DNA of 13,094 nt from Larix sibirica (lineage: Eukaryota; Streptophyta; Pinopsida; Pinales; Pinaceae): NCBI GenBank assembly GCA_004151065.3, contig NWUY0300064201.1, positions 3,571 to 16,664 on the forward strand, in the 5' to 3' direction. This document shows positions 1 to 7,648 of the stretch, piece after piece (positions within the stretch are counted from its first letter, which is position 1; each line of letters opens with the position of its first letter). The translations under genes were made by a program, and so were the position numbers. The notes under the pieces are model-generated. The model was given only the letters and a program-made list of their open reading frames with translations, was not told the origin of the DNA and ran no database searches.

Positions 1-330
1 ATGTAAGGATCAATTAATGAATATATGAGTTTAAATGGAGATTTCTGCTTCTACAATTAAAGTATGTATATTGTAGCATCTGAAATAAAAAGCAGTTGCA
101 TTGGAAGTCTACTCCGCATCATTGTAAGCCCCAAATCCATCCCTGGTAAAGGAAAAATCCAAATGGGTAGTAAAAGGAAAGTTTGAGTTCAACGTTGCAC
201 TGGCAAAGTAAAGACAGATGGGTACATGAGAGACATAAGCTACTTTGTATGCATGCTCATGATTTCTAATAGTGTTTTAGTCTTGAGCCTTTACCGTATG
301 AGATTTAAATATTTATAAAATGTCACATTT

Positions 331-404
331 ATGGTGTATATGAGGGTCAAATGTATATCGTAATGACCTTGATGGGTGTATATAAAGGTCAAATGTATAC
401 GTAA
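331..404. repeat. Two-copy degenerate direct repeat, period about 41 bp
   Basis: Copy one (331-363) and copy two (372-404) share GGTGTATAT, then GGTCAAATGTATA, then CGTAA, with a few substitutions and one indel. This is an old local duplication of the kind often seen inside LTRs. No coding role is visible. Confidence 0.7.
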
Positions 405-508
405 ATACTAGGTTGGCCTAGTGGGTTTGACATGATTTATAATTATCGTACTTCAATTTTTTTGGGTTATTTGGAGTTCTTCTCCTCACGTTTAAGTTAT
501 TATGTAAT

Positions 509-609
509 AGTTGTATTCCACATCAATATTTGGTGTATATTGTATGTATGCAGGTTTTAAGAGTTGTACTCCAAGTCAAAATTTAGTGTATATTGTATGT
601 ATACAGGTT
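509..609. repeat. Tandem duplication, 53-bp period, two copies
   Basis: The stretch beginning AGTTGTATTCCA at 509 is repeated at 562 as AGTTGTACTCCA. Both copies end in GTGTATATTGTATGTATNCAG followed by a T run. The copies abut and differ at a handful of positions. It lies directly upstream of the partial primer-binding site, so it may be LTR-internal. Confidence 0.75.
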
Positions 610-941
610 TAATAAGCTTATTGATTAATATGTTCACTACTAGATGTTCACTACAAGCAATATCAGAGCCACGTTTTCAACGATATTCCCCTTGTGCACA
701 AATGTCAAATTATGAAATTTTTAAGGCTCTTGGGCTTAGAATTATCTATTGCAGGAGGCAAACTTGTCTTGCAGATGGAGCAACTCTCTCAAGACATCTT
801 TATTCAACAACCAACCAAAATTTTGTGTTGTTTCTGGGTTTTGAAACCTACACTATTTCAAGTCTTTTTCAAACATTTGAACTGCCAACCCCGTATCATA
901 GCACCTGAAAATACCACATTCTATGTTCAAAAGTTTGGACA

Positions 942-1348
942 TCAACATGTACTGTGTTCCACAAACTCATCTTCTTCCAGCAGTCCACTTTCTGAAGCTG
1001 AAAGGTCATTAAATATATCACATCCTCCACATTCTAAAACCGACAAATTTTAGTGGTCTTCCCTAGAATTGATGTCTGAATTTCATTATCTGTATCTGGG
1101 AAGCGAAGGTTTGGATTTCTATAGTAAGAGTCCTTTGCTAATAAGGCGGGGGATGATGAGCGAGATCGAGTCCGTTCGTTGAGAGGAGAGAGCGGGTTAC
1201 GCATGTTCAGGGGGTCATTGCATGTGCTCAGAGTAACCAACTGTTTCCAGGCAGGATCTCTGATGAGTGATTGGATTGCCTCTCGTTCTCCGCCAATGGT
1301 GCCATGTATCGGGAAAGTAATATTTGAAGAAGGTTCAAGATTAGTATT
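942..1348 (-). pseudogene. Unidentified plant coding fragment, frameshifted
   Basis: On the minus strand, one frame is open from 1348 to the TAG at 1034 (about 104 codons) without needing an ATG. Its product is balanced and protein-like, with GTIGGEREAIQSLIRDPAWK near the start, then NMRNPLSPLNERTRSRSSSP and a polar tail. Near 1076 the sense appears to move to another frame, which reads through to a TGA at 944-942. That frame has one stop (TAA, within 1056-1050) and an acidic Ser/Glu-rich stretch with CGGCDIFNDL and SGLLEEDEF. The base composition is richer in GC than the flanks. I do not recognise the family. The Ser/Arg-rich then acidic pattern fits a disordered part of a regulatory protein. 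It could also be exon plus UTR of a gene whose remainder is outside the window. Confidence 0.45.
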
Positions 1349-2443
1349 TTACCTTGAAAGATATGAAAATTATACAAAGGTATAAGAAAGTCATACATTG
1401 TGGTGTATGGAAAGTTATTAAAGCTTTTGAAGAAACCAACTTTGTCCATGTGAAAAAAATTGCCAACAAACCTATCAATTGGTCTACCAAACAAACAAAT
1501 CCTTTGGAATGTAATCAGTTTTTCAAAATGTTTCATCCCCTTTGGTTGAAGGGGATGGGTAGAAAAAGATAAACTACCTAGGGAAGTAGACTACGTAACC
1601 CCTTCTCCCCAGCTTTCCCACCTTCCACTCCCATAATAGTGATGGGAGAGCTCCCCCTCTCAATCATGGTGTGGAACTTACAAAATATTTGGTGAGAAAG
1701 GGTTTCCTATCTCAAGTACAACTTGTACAAGGGAATGAATTAAAAATATTTCACCACCTTGCTTAATTAGCATTCAACATCTACAGTGTTTGGGTTTAAT
1801 AATCAAGCCAACAAGATAAGATTATTAATGTCCAACAAATGTCCACAAATAGGTTCACGGGATTGTTAAGTACAACATTATCAGTACAAAGTGGAAGTCC
1901 AAGGGTCACTCCCATAAAAGAAAAAAAAACATATCTAATCTATAAGATATAAGATCAAAATGTAGTGGGGATGCAACAATAGTTGCGTGAGTAGTAACCT
2001 CTTCAGATACCCCGAGTCAACAACCTTAGTATGTGTATCCCTCATATACCATCTAAGGCCGTAGAAAAGAAACTCTTGATAGATGAATTACTTGATTAAC
2101 TGGAAGAGCTAGTATATGGTGTCTTGCAATCTAGAGGAGGAAACCATATACTAAGACTTGGAGGAAGTCCTTTGTCTTCCAATGTGGTGCAAGTTGTCTC
2201 AAGGTGTACACCCCTCTACATCTGCTTCTATTTCAAGTATAGTAGATTTTTCTCTGTTAATAAAACCCTTTATTTTGGTTTTTTCAGCACTTACAAGTTG
2301 CCTTGGCACTTCCACACTATTATTTGAAATCGCCGTGCTCTCCAGTCTTATTGACCGAATTTTGGTCACTCGTGGACAGGAACAAAATTATCATCTATCA
2401 AGCTAACACATAAGCAAACGTGACTTGTAAACAATTCTAATTC
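1349..2443. other. Non-coding stretch, no gene recognised
   Basis: Open frames here are short and have unnatural composition. The stretch 2200-2400 contains an AATAAA (2259-2264) after a pyrimidine-rich tract and has the look of LTR or transposon-derived DNA, but no termini, primer-binding site or polypurine tract could be paired. The part next to 2443 is the start of the intron following the RRP6-like exon. A search for that gene's second exon (the 3'-5' exonuclease domain) by eye on the minus strand found nothing. Confidence 0.5.
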
Positions 2444-3115
2444 ACATACCTACAAAGGATGAATGTATTTGCTCCCATCTTCAGTCTTCTGCAATCCCAG
2501 ATGCTTGAAAGGATGAATATATTGTATCTGTCTTGTGACCGAGTGATGCTGGGAATATGAAACGACACCCGAAAATGCCCACTAGCGGTTTTCTTATCCC
2601 GTGAAAGCACCTTCACACCACTAGAAATATCCCCTTCGACCGCTATGGCCTTCGCATCCAGAGCCAACTTCCGATCTCTGCCCTTCTTTCTGCTTCCATA
2701 AACTAATTGAAAACCGCTCTCAATGTCATCCAAACTACCTGGTTTACCGCTATGATGCTTGTTCTGAACTCTCTTGAATTCGTCCATGGAAACGTCGGCG
2801 CGTTCGAATATATCGGCTTGGATATTAACTAACTAGTCGTATGCTTCATCCAAATCCACAGGGAAATGGGAGGGCCGCTTCCAGAGAGAGACTGAGAAGC
2901 GCCAATTTCTCTCAGTAGGGATTCCGAGTGGTTTTTGATGATTGTTATGGGCTCTCTGAAGGCCATAAAATTGTTGAAGAAGTGAAAATATGTTCCTGGG
3001 GAATGTCTCTGGAAGAATCGCTGAGATTTTGAATGGATGAAGCTAGAGGACCTCTGACGAGTTTTTGCAAGTTCTGAGCCCGTTCTTTGAGGCTCTCTTC
3101 TGGTTCGGAGTCCAT
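2444..3115 (-). pseudogene. RRP6-like exosome exonuclease, N-terminal exon only, decayed
   Basis: RRP6 (EXOSC10) is the nuclear exosome-associated 3'-5' exoribonuclease. Its N-terminal PMC2NT domain binds a cofactor, and the catalytic domain follows. From ATG 3115 the minus strand reads MDSEPEESLKERAQNLQKLV, then GPLASSIQNLSDSSRDIP, the PMC2NT-type start. After a frameshift near 2980 it reads FNNFMAFREPI and SESLLREIG. A second shift near 2885 leads to FPVDLDEAYD, then TAG (2835-2833) where family members have Trp, then LVNIQADIFERADVSMDEF, ESGFQLVYGSRKKG and VSFHIPSITRSQD. A last frame near 2518 gives HPFKHLGLQKTEDGSKYIHP, matching the family's QPFEHVWL..EDG..IHPLE. It ends in TAG (2452-2450, probably a former Glu codon) immediately before an intact donor GTATGT (2449-2444). 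The exonuclease and HRDC domains are absent. The retained donor shows a DNA-level copy, not a retrocopy. The family match is from memory but covers several blocks. Confidence 0.85.
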
Positions 3116-3683
3116 GTTGGAGGGATTTGAAGACGGAATTGAGATCGACGACAGAATTAAAGTTCGACAGATGTAATTCAGACTGGGGAACGATCCGAGA
3201 ACCTGCCCGTGTCCTCTTCAGCGTTAAAACATCGCCATTCCTTCGTTTTCTTTTCTGATAACTGTGCTCTTAGGTTTTCTTCGTTTTTCGGAATATACTA
3301 AACCCTAGTGTGAAAATAGCTCGCAGCGGTTGTCGAAATGTCGAAGTATATTCGTTTCTTCATTGTTAGTTAAATAGGTGGTGATATGGTGCCATGCCTT
3401 TCGTGTGAAACTTTAAAATTTCACTATATAATTAAATATTGATAAATTAAATTTGTTAAATTTTGATATTTAATTTGTTGGATTGTGGTTTAAACTTTCA
3501 ATTGTCATATTCACGTCTTGTTTTATAAAAATTTAATAAAAATTAACAATGGTATCATGAAGTGCAAAGGAACTTTGAAGGGGAGAAAAACAAAAAAGTA
3601 AAGCAAGGGAAGCATATGACATTTCAAGTAAATATTTGCATTTAACAAAGTATTGTGTAATGAAGTAAAAGTGAAATAAAGTA
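3116..3683. other. Probable RRP6-like promoter/5' UTR, then AT-rich flank
   Basis: From 3116 to about 3340 (minus-strand upstream side) the DNA is moderately GC-rich, with TCGTCG and pyrimidine-rich stretches typical of a plant 5' UTR. Beyond about 3400 it turns sharply AT-rich with no reading frame of interest. The change near 3340-3400 may mark the edge of the copied gene segment. Confidence 0.4.
3300..3307 (+). promoter_or_regulatory. Telo-box (AAACCCTA) upstream of the RRP6-like start
   Basis: AAACCCTA lies 185 bp upstream of the ATG at 3115, read on the plus strand as ACTAAACCCTAGTG. Telo-boxes are common in promoters and 5' regions of plant ribosome-biogenesis and translation genes, which fits an rRNA-processing exosome factor. 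The surrounding 3116-3340 is GC-richer than the DNA beyond it, so the copied segment seems to include promoter and 5' UTR. Confidence 0.5.
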
Positions 3684-3695
3684 AATTTAGTTGTT
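3684..3695. repeat. Target-site duplication, left copy (LINE 3' side)
   Basis: AATTTAGTTGTT here is identical to 5804-5815. The repeat stops at exactly 12 bp on both sides (A versus C before it, G versus A after it). It directly abuts the T-run that is the LINE's A-tail on the other strand. Confidence 0.9.
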
Positions 3696-3930
3696 GTTTT
3701 TTTAAGGAAAAAAAGGCGTTCTAGCTTTATACAAAAGAGAAACATTTTACATGATCATATAAGTCTCACGATAATGGTATGCACCATATATCTTTACAAT
3801 GTCAAAATAAACCGGTGTATAAAGATACATCCTTAAGAGTTTAATTATGAGTTCAAAAAAATGGAACTTTTTCAATATAAAGTGAGTATATCACCCAACC
3901 ATATGTCCGCAAAATAAACATAAGAAGATA
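3696..3930 (-). other. LINE 3' UTR and short A-tail
   Basis: This follows the RNase H stop codon. The minus strand ends TTTGTATAAAGCTAGAACGC, then a T run, CC, TT and seven A residues plus C (3703-3696) directly against the target-site duplication. The short tail is consistent with an old insertion. The last bases AAC blend with the AACAAC at the start of the duplicated site, which may reflect priming by microhomology. Confidence 0.75.
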
Positions 3931-4437
3931 TCAAAACAGAATAGGGCCAGGGCCATAGTTACCCCTAGGTTCATATGACCAAGTCTGCCAAAGGTCGTCT
4001 CGAAGAAGAAGACCTTGTTTTGATAGCGCATCTGCCACAGAATTTTGTTCCCTGTAGATATGGCAGAAAGAGATCCGTTCAAAAGAGGCAGCAAGTCTCG
4101 AAACCTCTTCATAGATAGGATACAGCAGGCTGTTATGTGGCTTCCATCTAGCTTTCATCCATTGGATGATAAGGGATGAGTCCCCAAAAACCCGTAAGCA
4201 ATGGATTGCCCTCGATATGGATGATTGCAAAAGTAGTTGTAAAGCCAGCAAATTATGCACGATTGTTGGTGCTTTGTCCAGTGGATGCAGCAAACTTGAA
4301 CCATCGAGTAGGTGAGAGGAATATGATGTCTCCAACGCCCCCAAGGGATGGATTCCCCTTTGCAGCACCATCGAAATATCCCCATGGGGTATCTTTGTCG
4401 ATTTTCTCCTCATGAACAGATCGGTTACGTGGAGGTC
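3931..4437 (-). pseudogene. LINE RNase H domain (RVT_3 type), frameshifted
   Basis: RNase H removes RNA from RNA:DNA hybrids during retrotransposition. One minus-strand frame from about 4437 to 4257 reads KDTPWGYFDGAAKGNP and then FAASTGQSTNNRA. FDGAAKGNP supplies the first catalytic Asp. At NNRA the Glu codon expected next (family NNRAE) is disrupted by a one-base insertion, giving TAA in that frame. Sense resumes in the neighbouring frame as LLALQLLLQ, then RVFGDSSLIIQWMKARWKP (third acidic residue in GDS), and ends with HIYREQNSVADALSKQGL, whose Asp is the fourth catalytic residue. The stop lies at 3933-3931. Length and motif order match the plant LINE and reverse-transcriptase-like RNase H family. 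Confidence 0.93.
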
Positions 4438-4836
4438 ATGAGGCATGAAGGTGTTCCTGGACCAATGCCAAACAGCGCAAGGCTGATAAATTTGGAGGTA
4501 TAAAGGAGTCGCGGAAGATGGCATGGTTCTGAGCCTTCCATGTATGCCATATTAAAATGAATGGCAGAGCAGGAGAAGAGTGGACATGGTACGCAGATCT
4601 CCAACGTAAGATGGCCTCAGAGAGTGTGGGACCCATCCAAATAGCAGGAAGACCAGAAAGGAGATGGATATGTTGCCAAATCCGTTGAGTATAATAACAA
4701 TCGACGAGGAGATGAGTGAGAGACTCCAAATGATCCATACAAAGAGGGAATATGCTCGGGCCTTCATGAAAGAAACGCTGAAGACGGTCCCAAGTAGGAA
4801 GGCGATCTTGTAATGCAACCCAGGAGAAAAAAAATT
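4436..4836 (-). pseudogene. LINE zf-RVT (reverse transcriptase zinc-binding) segment
   Basis: Read in one minus-strand frame from about 4829 to 4436, it begins FSWVALQDRLPTWDRLQRFF and continues FPLCMDHLESLTHLLVDC, then TQRIWQHIHLL. Plant LINE zf-RVT regions have the pattern C-x2-C, then E, H and C. Here the first Cys is Phe, while the later Cys, Glu, His and Cys remain. The upstream side joins WHDIL and CPLKI at 4878-4836, with a stop and a frameshift in the A8/T8 homopolymer near 4827-4834, so the break may be a slippage mutation or a sequencing indel. This domain links the RT to the RNase H. Confidence 0.85.
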
Positions 4837-4877
4837 ATCTTTAGCGGGCAATTAATAGATCATAAGATATCATGCCA

Positions 4878-5306
4878 CTAGCAAGTAACGTGGCCAGGAT
4901 CCATGTCACGTAGATGCAGATAGCTGATTCGGGCAGAGTACGTCCCACCATTGTTATTCAGTGACCAGCAGAGTGAGTTGGTATCATTAGTAAGGCGGAT
5001 GGATGAATCCCTCAATTCCTTGATAAATTGTTCCCAGATAAGTATATCATGACCATGAAAATGGAAAAAAGCAGCATCCTTCCATCCCTGTAGGTGAATG
5101 GTAGATGCAGTCGGGTCAACAATATGCTCCAGGAAGATGATCCCCATCTGCTGCAAGTATAAAATCATATGCTTTGGTAGACAATATAATCCTCTGCAAC
5201 CAATCCAAGGATCGATCCCTATGCGAAGATGATTTCCAGCGCCAATCCACCATTTAAGACCTCTGGCAATAATATCAAAAGAGGCCAAGATAGCCCTCCA
5301 CATCAT
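4878..5306 (-). pseudogene. LINE RT-to-zinc-finger linker region
   Basis: A 142-codon minus-strand open frame contains MWRAILASF, IIARGLKWWIGAGNHLRIG and DPWIG, then WSLNNNGGTYSARISYLHLR. This order (W-R-IL, G-L-W-IG-G, DPW, W-NG-YS-K/R-Y) is the usual connecting region between RT and zf-RVT in plant LINEs. It begins right after the internal deletion, one frame away from the RT reading frame. Confidence 0.85.
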
Positions 5307-5323
5307 AGACCTCTGGCAATAAT
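5257..5323. repeat. 17-bp direct repeat at LINE deletion junction
   Basis: AGACCTCTGGCAATAAT occurs at 5257-5273 and again at 5307-5323. The first is in its expected place in the LINE (IIARGLKW on the minus strand). The second sits exactly where the RT sequence ends (SKGGR) and the linker (MMWRAIL) begins. Confidence 0.85.
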
Positions 5324-5803
5324 CCTCCCTCCTTTAGACAGCCATTGGTTGCACCAATGTTGGATCTTCCCTTCAATGCATTCAATCAGCCGAAGCCAAT
5401 CCTTTATGCCATAGGAATTCAGGCGAATATTGAAACCCAAGTAGGGTAGACCCGCATCAACATCGTTGATAGGAAAAGGAACCTACCCAGAGATCCATCC
5501 TTTCGTGGCATCATCCAGATTAAAGAAGGAGATGGACGACTTTGCAAAATTAATAGACATACCTGTGGCCCCCGTGAACAATAGAAGGATCTTTTTTAAA
5601 CAGGGGATATCTCCCCGAGCTCCATTAGTAAAGATCAGAATGTCGTCAACAAACAATAGATGGGAAATGACAAGGCCATATGATAGTCTAAATCCCTTAA
5701 AAGAGTGTATGTCCAATGCTTTGTGCAGAGCACATCCCCAGGCCTTCTACCACCAGTAAAAATAATAAAGGGGCGAGTGGGCAGCCCTGTCGGAGCCCTG
5801 TCC
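5307..5803 (-). pseudogene. LINE reverse transcriptase remnant (palm, active site)
   Basis: The minus strand opens with TGLRQGCPLAPLLFLLVVEG (from 5801), RT block 4. A small indel near 5740 shifts the frame, after which LSYGLVISHLLFVDDILIFT carries the catalytic FVDD (block 5). Then come GATGMSINFAKS (block 6) and PYLGFNIRLNSYG (block 7), ending at WCNQWLSKGGR. A TAG interrupts at 5485-5483 with the frame continuing after it. The upstream fingers half of the RT was never copied, and the thumb-side part after SKGGR is missing through an internal deletion. Confidence 0.95.
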
Positions 5804-5815
5804 AATTTAGTTGTT
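5804..5815. repeat. Target-site duplication, right copy (LINE 5' side)
   Basis: AATTTAGTTGTT matches 3684-3695 exactly. It abuts the truncated 5' end of the LINE. Removing 3696-5815 restores a continuous AT-rich target. Confidence 0.9.
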
Positions 5816-6163
5816 ATTAAAGTTAAGTAGCTTTAAAGTTGGTTCTTCATATATTTTGAGAAATGTCATCGTTAATAAGACATATTATGAGGCATGTCGT
5901 GAAAAAACAACAAAATAATAAAAATGACTATGCTAAATACAAGATACATGCAAATAGAAAGATATAAAAGAAAGCATCTCATGTACAATTACATGATCCA
6001 TGTTTTAAAAAACATTAATAAAATGATTAGAGTAGTCAATAACATGTTGATGAATAACTACATATATGGAAGTACCCAAGGCATACACTTCCAGTGATTG
6101 AATCTCCTTACTATATGCCCCATACAGAAGAAGGTAGGATATCACAAAATCATCTACCAATAG
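5816..6163. other. AT-rich non-coding stretch
   Basis: No reading frame, RNA gene or clear repeat was seen. It is the original continuation of the DNA left of 3684, before the LINE inserted. Confidence 0.6.
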
Positions 6164-6455
6164 CTAATTAGTCAAGTTACAATTTCTTCCAATTTTAATT
6201 CCAACATTGATACAGGGGCATCTTAAGAGAGATCGTTGACATATTAACTCTTGATCGTCATCCTGAAGAGAAAAAACAAGAATCGAGTTAGTGTTAAGTA
6301 AATAATATAAACATATAAATGAATATTCCAACCATTAAAAATAGTGATGTAAGCAATAGAGGTTCAGATACCTCTCCACTTTCTTTGTCATCCCGAGCAT
6401 TTACATCAGACTTAGACTTGCTTGACTTTGTAGTGGTATCAGTTGTAGTGCTAGT
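6164..6455 (-). pseudogene. Two exons of an unidentified plant gene with a 109-bp intron
   Basis: On the minus strand, a strong acceptor (TTCTTTGTTTGGCTTGCAG) precedes 6455. The exon 6455-6372 is exactly 28 codons, open and polar: TSTTTDTTTKSSKSKS, then DVNARDDKESGE. It ends at donor GTATCT (6371-6366). The next acceptor, TTTTTTCTCTTCAG, ends at 6263, and an exon starts in the same phase at 6262 with DDDQELICQRSLLRC, open to a TAG at 6166-6164. The low-complexity Thr/Ser/Lys then acidic composition fits a disordered nuclear-protein tail. I do not recognise the gene. Intron signals are clean on both sides, so this piece is better preserved than its neighbours. It is not part of sucrose synthase. 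Confidence 0.5.
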
Positions 6456-6861
6456 CTGCAAGCCAAACAAAGAATGTATCTACACTATAAGGATTAAATG
6501 ACATCATTAGAATTGAGATTGGAGCAAACGATTGAAGACTATGATTGTTTGTTTTGTTGAAATGCATTATAAGAACTTAGGAAACCAAAGATAGACCACA
6601 TTTCAACCTGAACACTAGACACACACATAGAGGGGGAAGTGCCATATCCATTGATATGTAAGTGTGATGAGATACTCGAGTGTACAGGTGTGTATAAACC
6701 AAAGGAATGCAATTTATACATGAGCATCTTACATAATACAAAAGCACATAATTCATCAAATGCTAGAGTTTAATTATTTCATGGTAAATAACGTAATGAA
6801 ATTAGGTCATTGCTAATTTAAATACACTAGCAATAACATCAGTGACAAAGCATCACTTTAC

Positions 6862-7648
6862 CACAACAAGCTCAGGTGTGATGTCCAATCCTTGTTTTAT
6901 TTTCAGCAACATTTCATTCTCCAAGGCATGAACTTGAGCGAGTATATACACAACTGGTGGTCAAATGAGAACAAGAAAGTAAATGTTTTTTGAATAATCA
7001 CGAGTCTTTTAGGACAAAATAGGTAAATGGATTTTAAGTAATAATGTGAAAGAGTTTTTTTTTACCTAGAAGGTTTGGTTTCTTTCTAAATGGATATAAT
7101 GGTAACCATTTTCAAATTCATTGTTAAGAAGAAAAGACAAATTTAAGGACAAGTTAAAAATAGCATGAAAGAATGGAGAAATGATCTCATGGAATGTATA
7201 TTGCAGTTACAAAAAAAAATTGTACACATTCAACAATGTATGGCATTCTCTAAATATTTGCTTGGCCAAAATAAACAGGAGGTGAAAGATTCACAACATT
7301 AAAGACCATACGAATCGTCGCTATAAATGTTTTTAAAGTTGATGGATCAAGTGCCTAAAAGATCTGCAAGAGCAAATGAACTACATCCAATACATGTTAT
7401 GCCATCCTATCATAGGAGGGTATCAATCAAGTAGGCATCAAGAAAATTGCAAAAAGAGGTATTCACACTTATAAATGGAAGCACATGTTGACCTCAATTA
7501 GAATTTCCACAGTACCATTGTTTGTGTTGTTGCAATAGCTTGAATAGAAAAAACAACATATTTTCCAAATACAAAGTCTTGTAAATTACTTGCCTTCAAA
7601 CTATGAGCTTAGGCTGGGCAATATCTATATCCTCTCAATGAGTGTAAG
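6862..7648 (-). pseudogene. Sucrose synthase, middle exons only, decayed
   Basis: Sucrose synthase is the cytosolic enzyme that reversibly splits sucrose with UDP into UDP-glucose and fructose. Three minus-strand pieces follow family order. (1) 7648 to about 7594, after acceptor TTGCAACAG: LTLIERI, stop, ILPSLSS, matching the MLNDRIQ..LQSAL block (weakest). (2) 7406 to about 7228: HVLDVVHLLLQIF, TAG (7357-7355), [14 protein letters not shown], then [19 protein letters not shown], matching the VLEMIHLLLDILQAPDP...PMVFNVVILSPHGYFGQAN block. (3) 6953-6862: VYILAQVHALENEMLLKIKQ and GLDITPELVV, with acceptor CCACCAG and donor GTAAAG at the expected boundaries. The usual Asp of YILDQ is Ala, and one residue is missing after KIKQ. 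The N-terminus and the whole glucosyltransferase catalytic domain are absent. Confidence 0.9.

Larger units (their letters stand above)
300..670 (+). mobile_element. Possible degraded Ty1/copia LTR end with primer-binding site
   Basis: At 661-670 the sequence TATCAGAGCC matches ten bases of the TGGTATCAGAGCC stretch that is complementary to plant initiator methionine tRNA and lies just after the 5' LTR in many Ty1/copia elements. The three preceding bases are CAA instead of TGG. The DNA just upstream is T-rich, and 477-494 (GTTCTTCTCCTCACGTTTAA) recalls the CCCACGT block common near the end of copia LTRs. No gag or pol reading frame follows, and no second LTR lies in the window. The start coordinate is arbitrary. 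This is a weak call and a chance match is possible. Confidence 0.3.
3696..5803 (-). mobile_element. 5'-truncated L1-type LINE retrotransposon
   Basis: This is a 2108-bp non-LTR retrotransposon copy on the minus strand. It begins at 5803 inside the reverse transcriptase, exactly at the TGLRQGCPLAP block. It then runs through the F-V-D-D active site, an RT-to-zinc-knuckle linker, a zf-RVT type segment, an RNase H domain and a 3' UTR, ending in CCTTAAAAAAAC. ORF1, the endonuclease and the first half of the RT are absent. A perfect 12-bp direct repeat flanks it, as expected from target-primed reverse transcription with premature stopping. The C-terminal RNase H places it among plant L1-clade elements. 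Several frameshifts, in-frame stops and one internal deletion show it is dead. Confidence 0.95.

Noticed and set aside
694-1053. 119-codon plus-strand open frame after the partial primer-binding site
   Set aside because: It does not resemble a copia gag, it has a skewed composition with a Ser run, and its 3' part overlaps the more protein-like minus-strand stretch.
2124-2406. Two overlapping plus-strand open frames
   Set aside because: Hydrophobic, low-complexity products with no domain. The DNA looks like transposon or LTR sequence with an AATAAA.
2444-3115. Processed (retro)copy explanation for the RRP6-like piece
   Set aside because: It ends at a perfect splice donor followed by intron-like DNA and has upstream promoter-like sequence, so it is a genomic copy.
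5466-5759. 97-codon plus-strand open frame across the LINE RT
   Set aside because: Antisense shadow of the reverse transcriptase active-site region.
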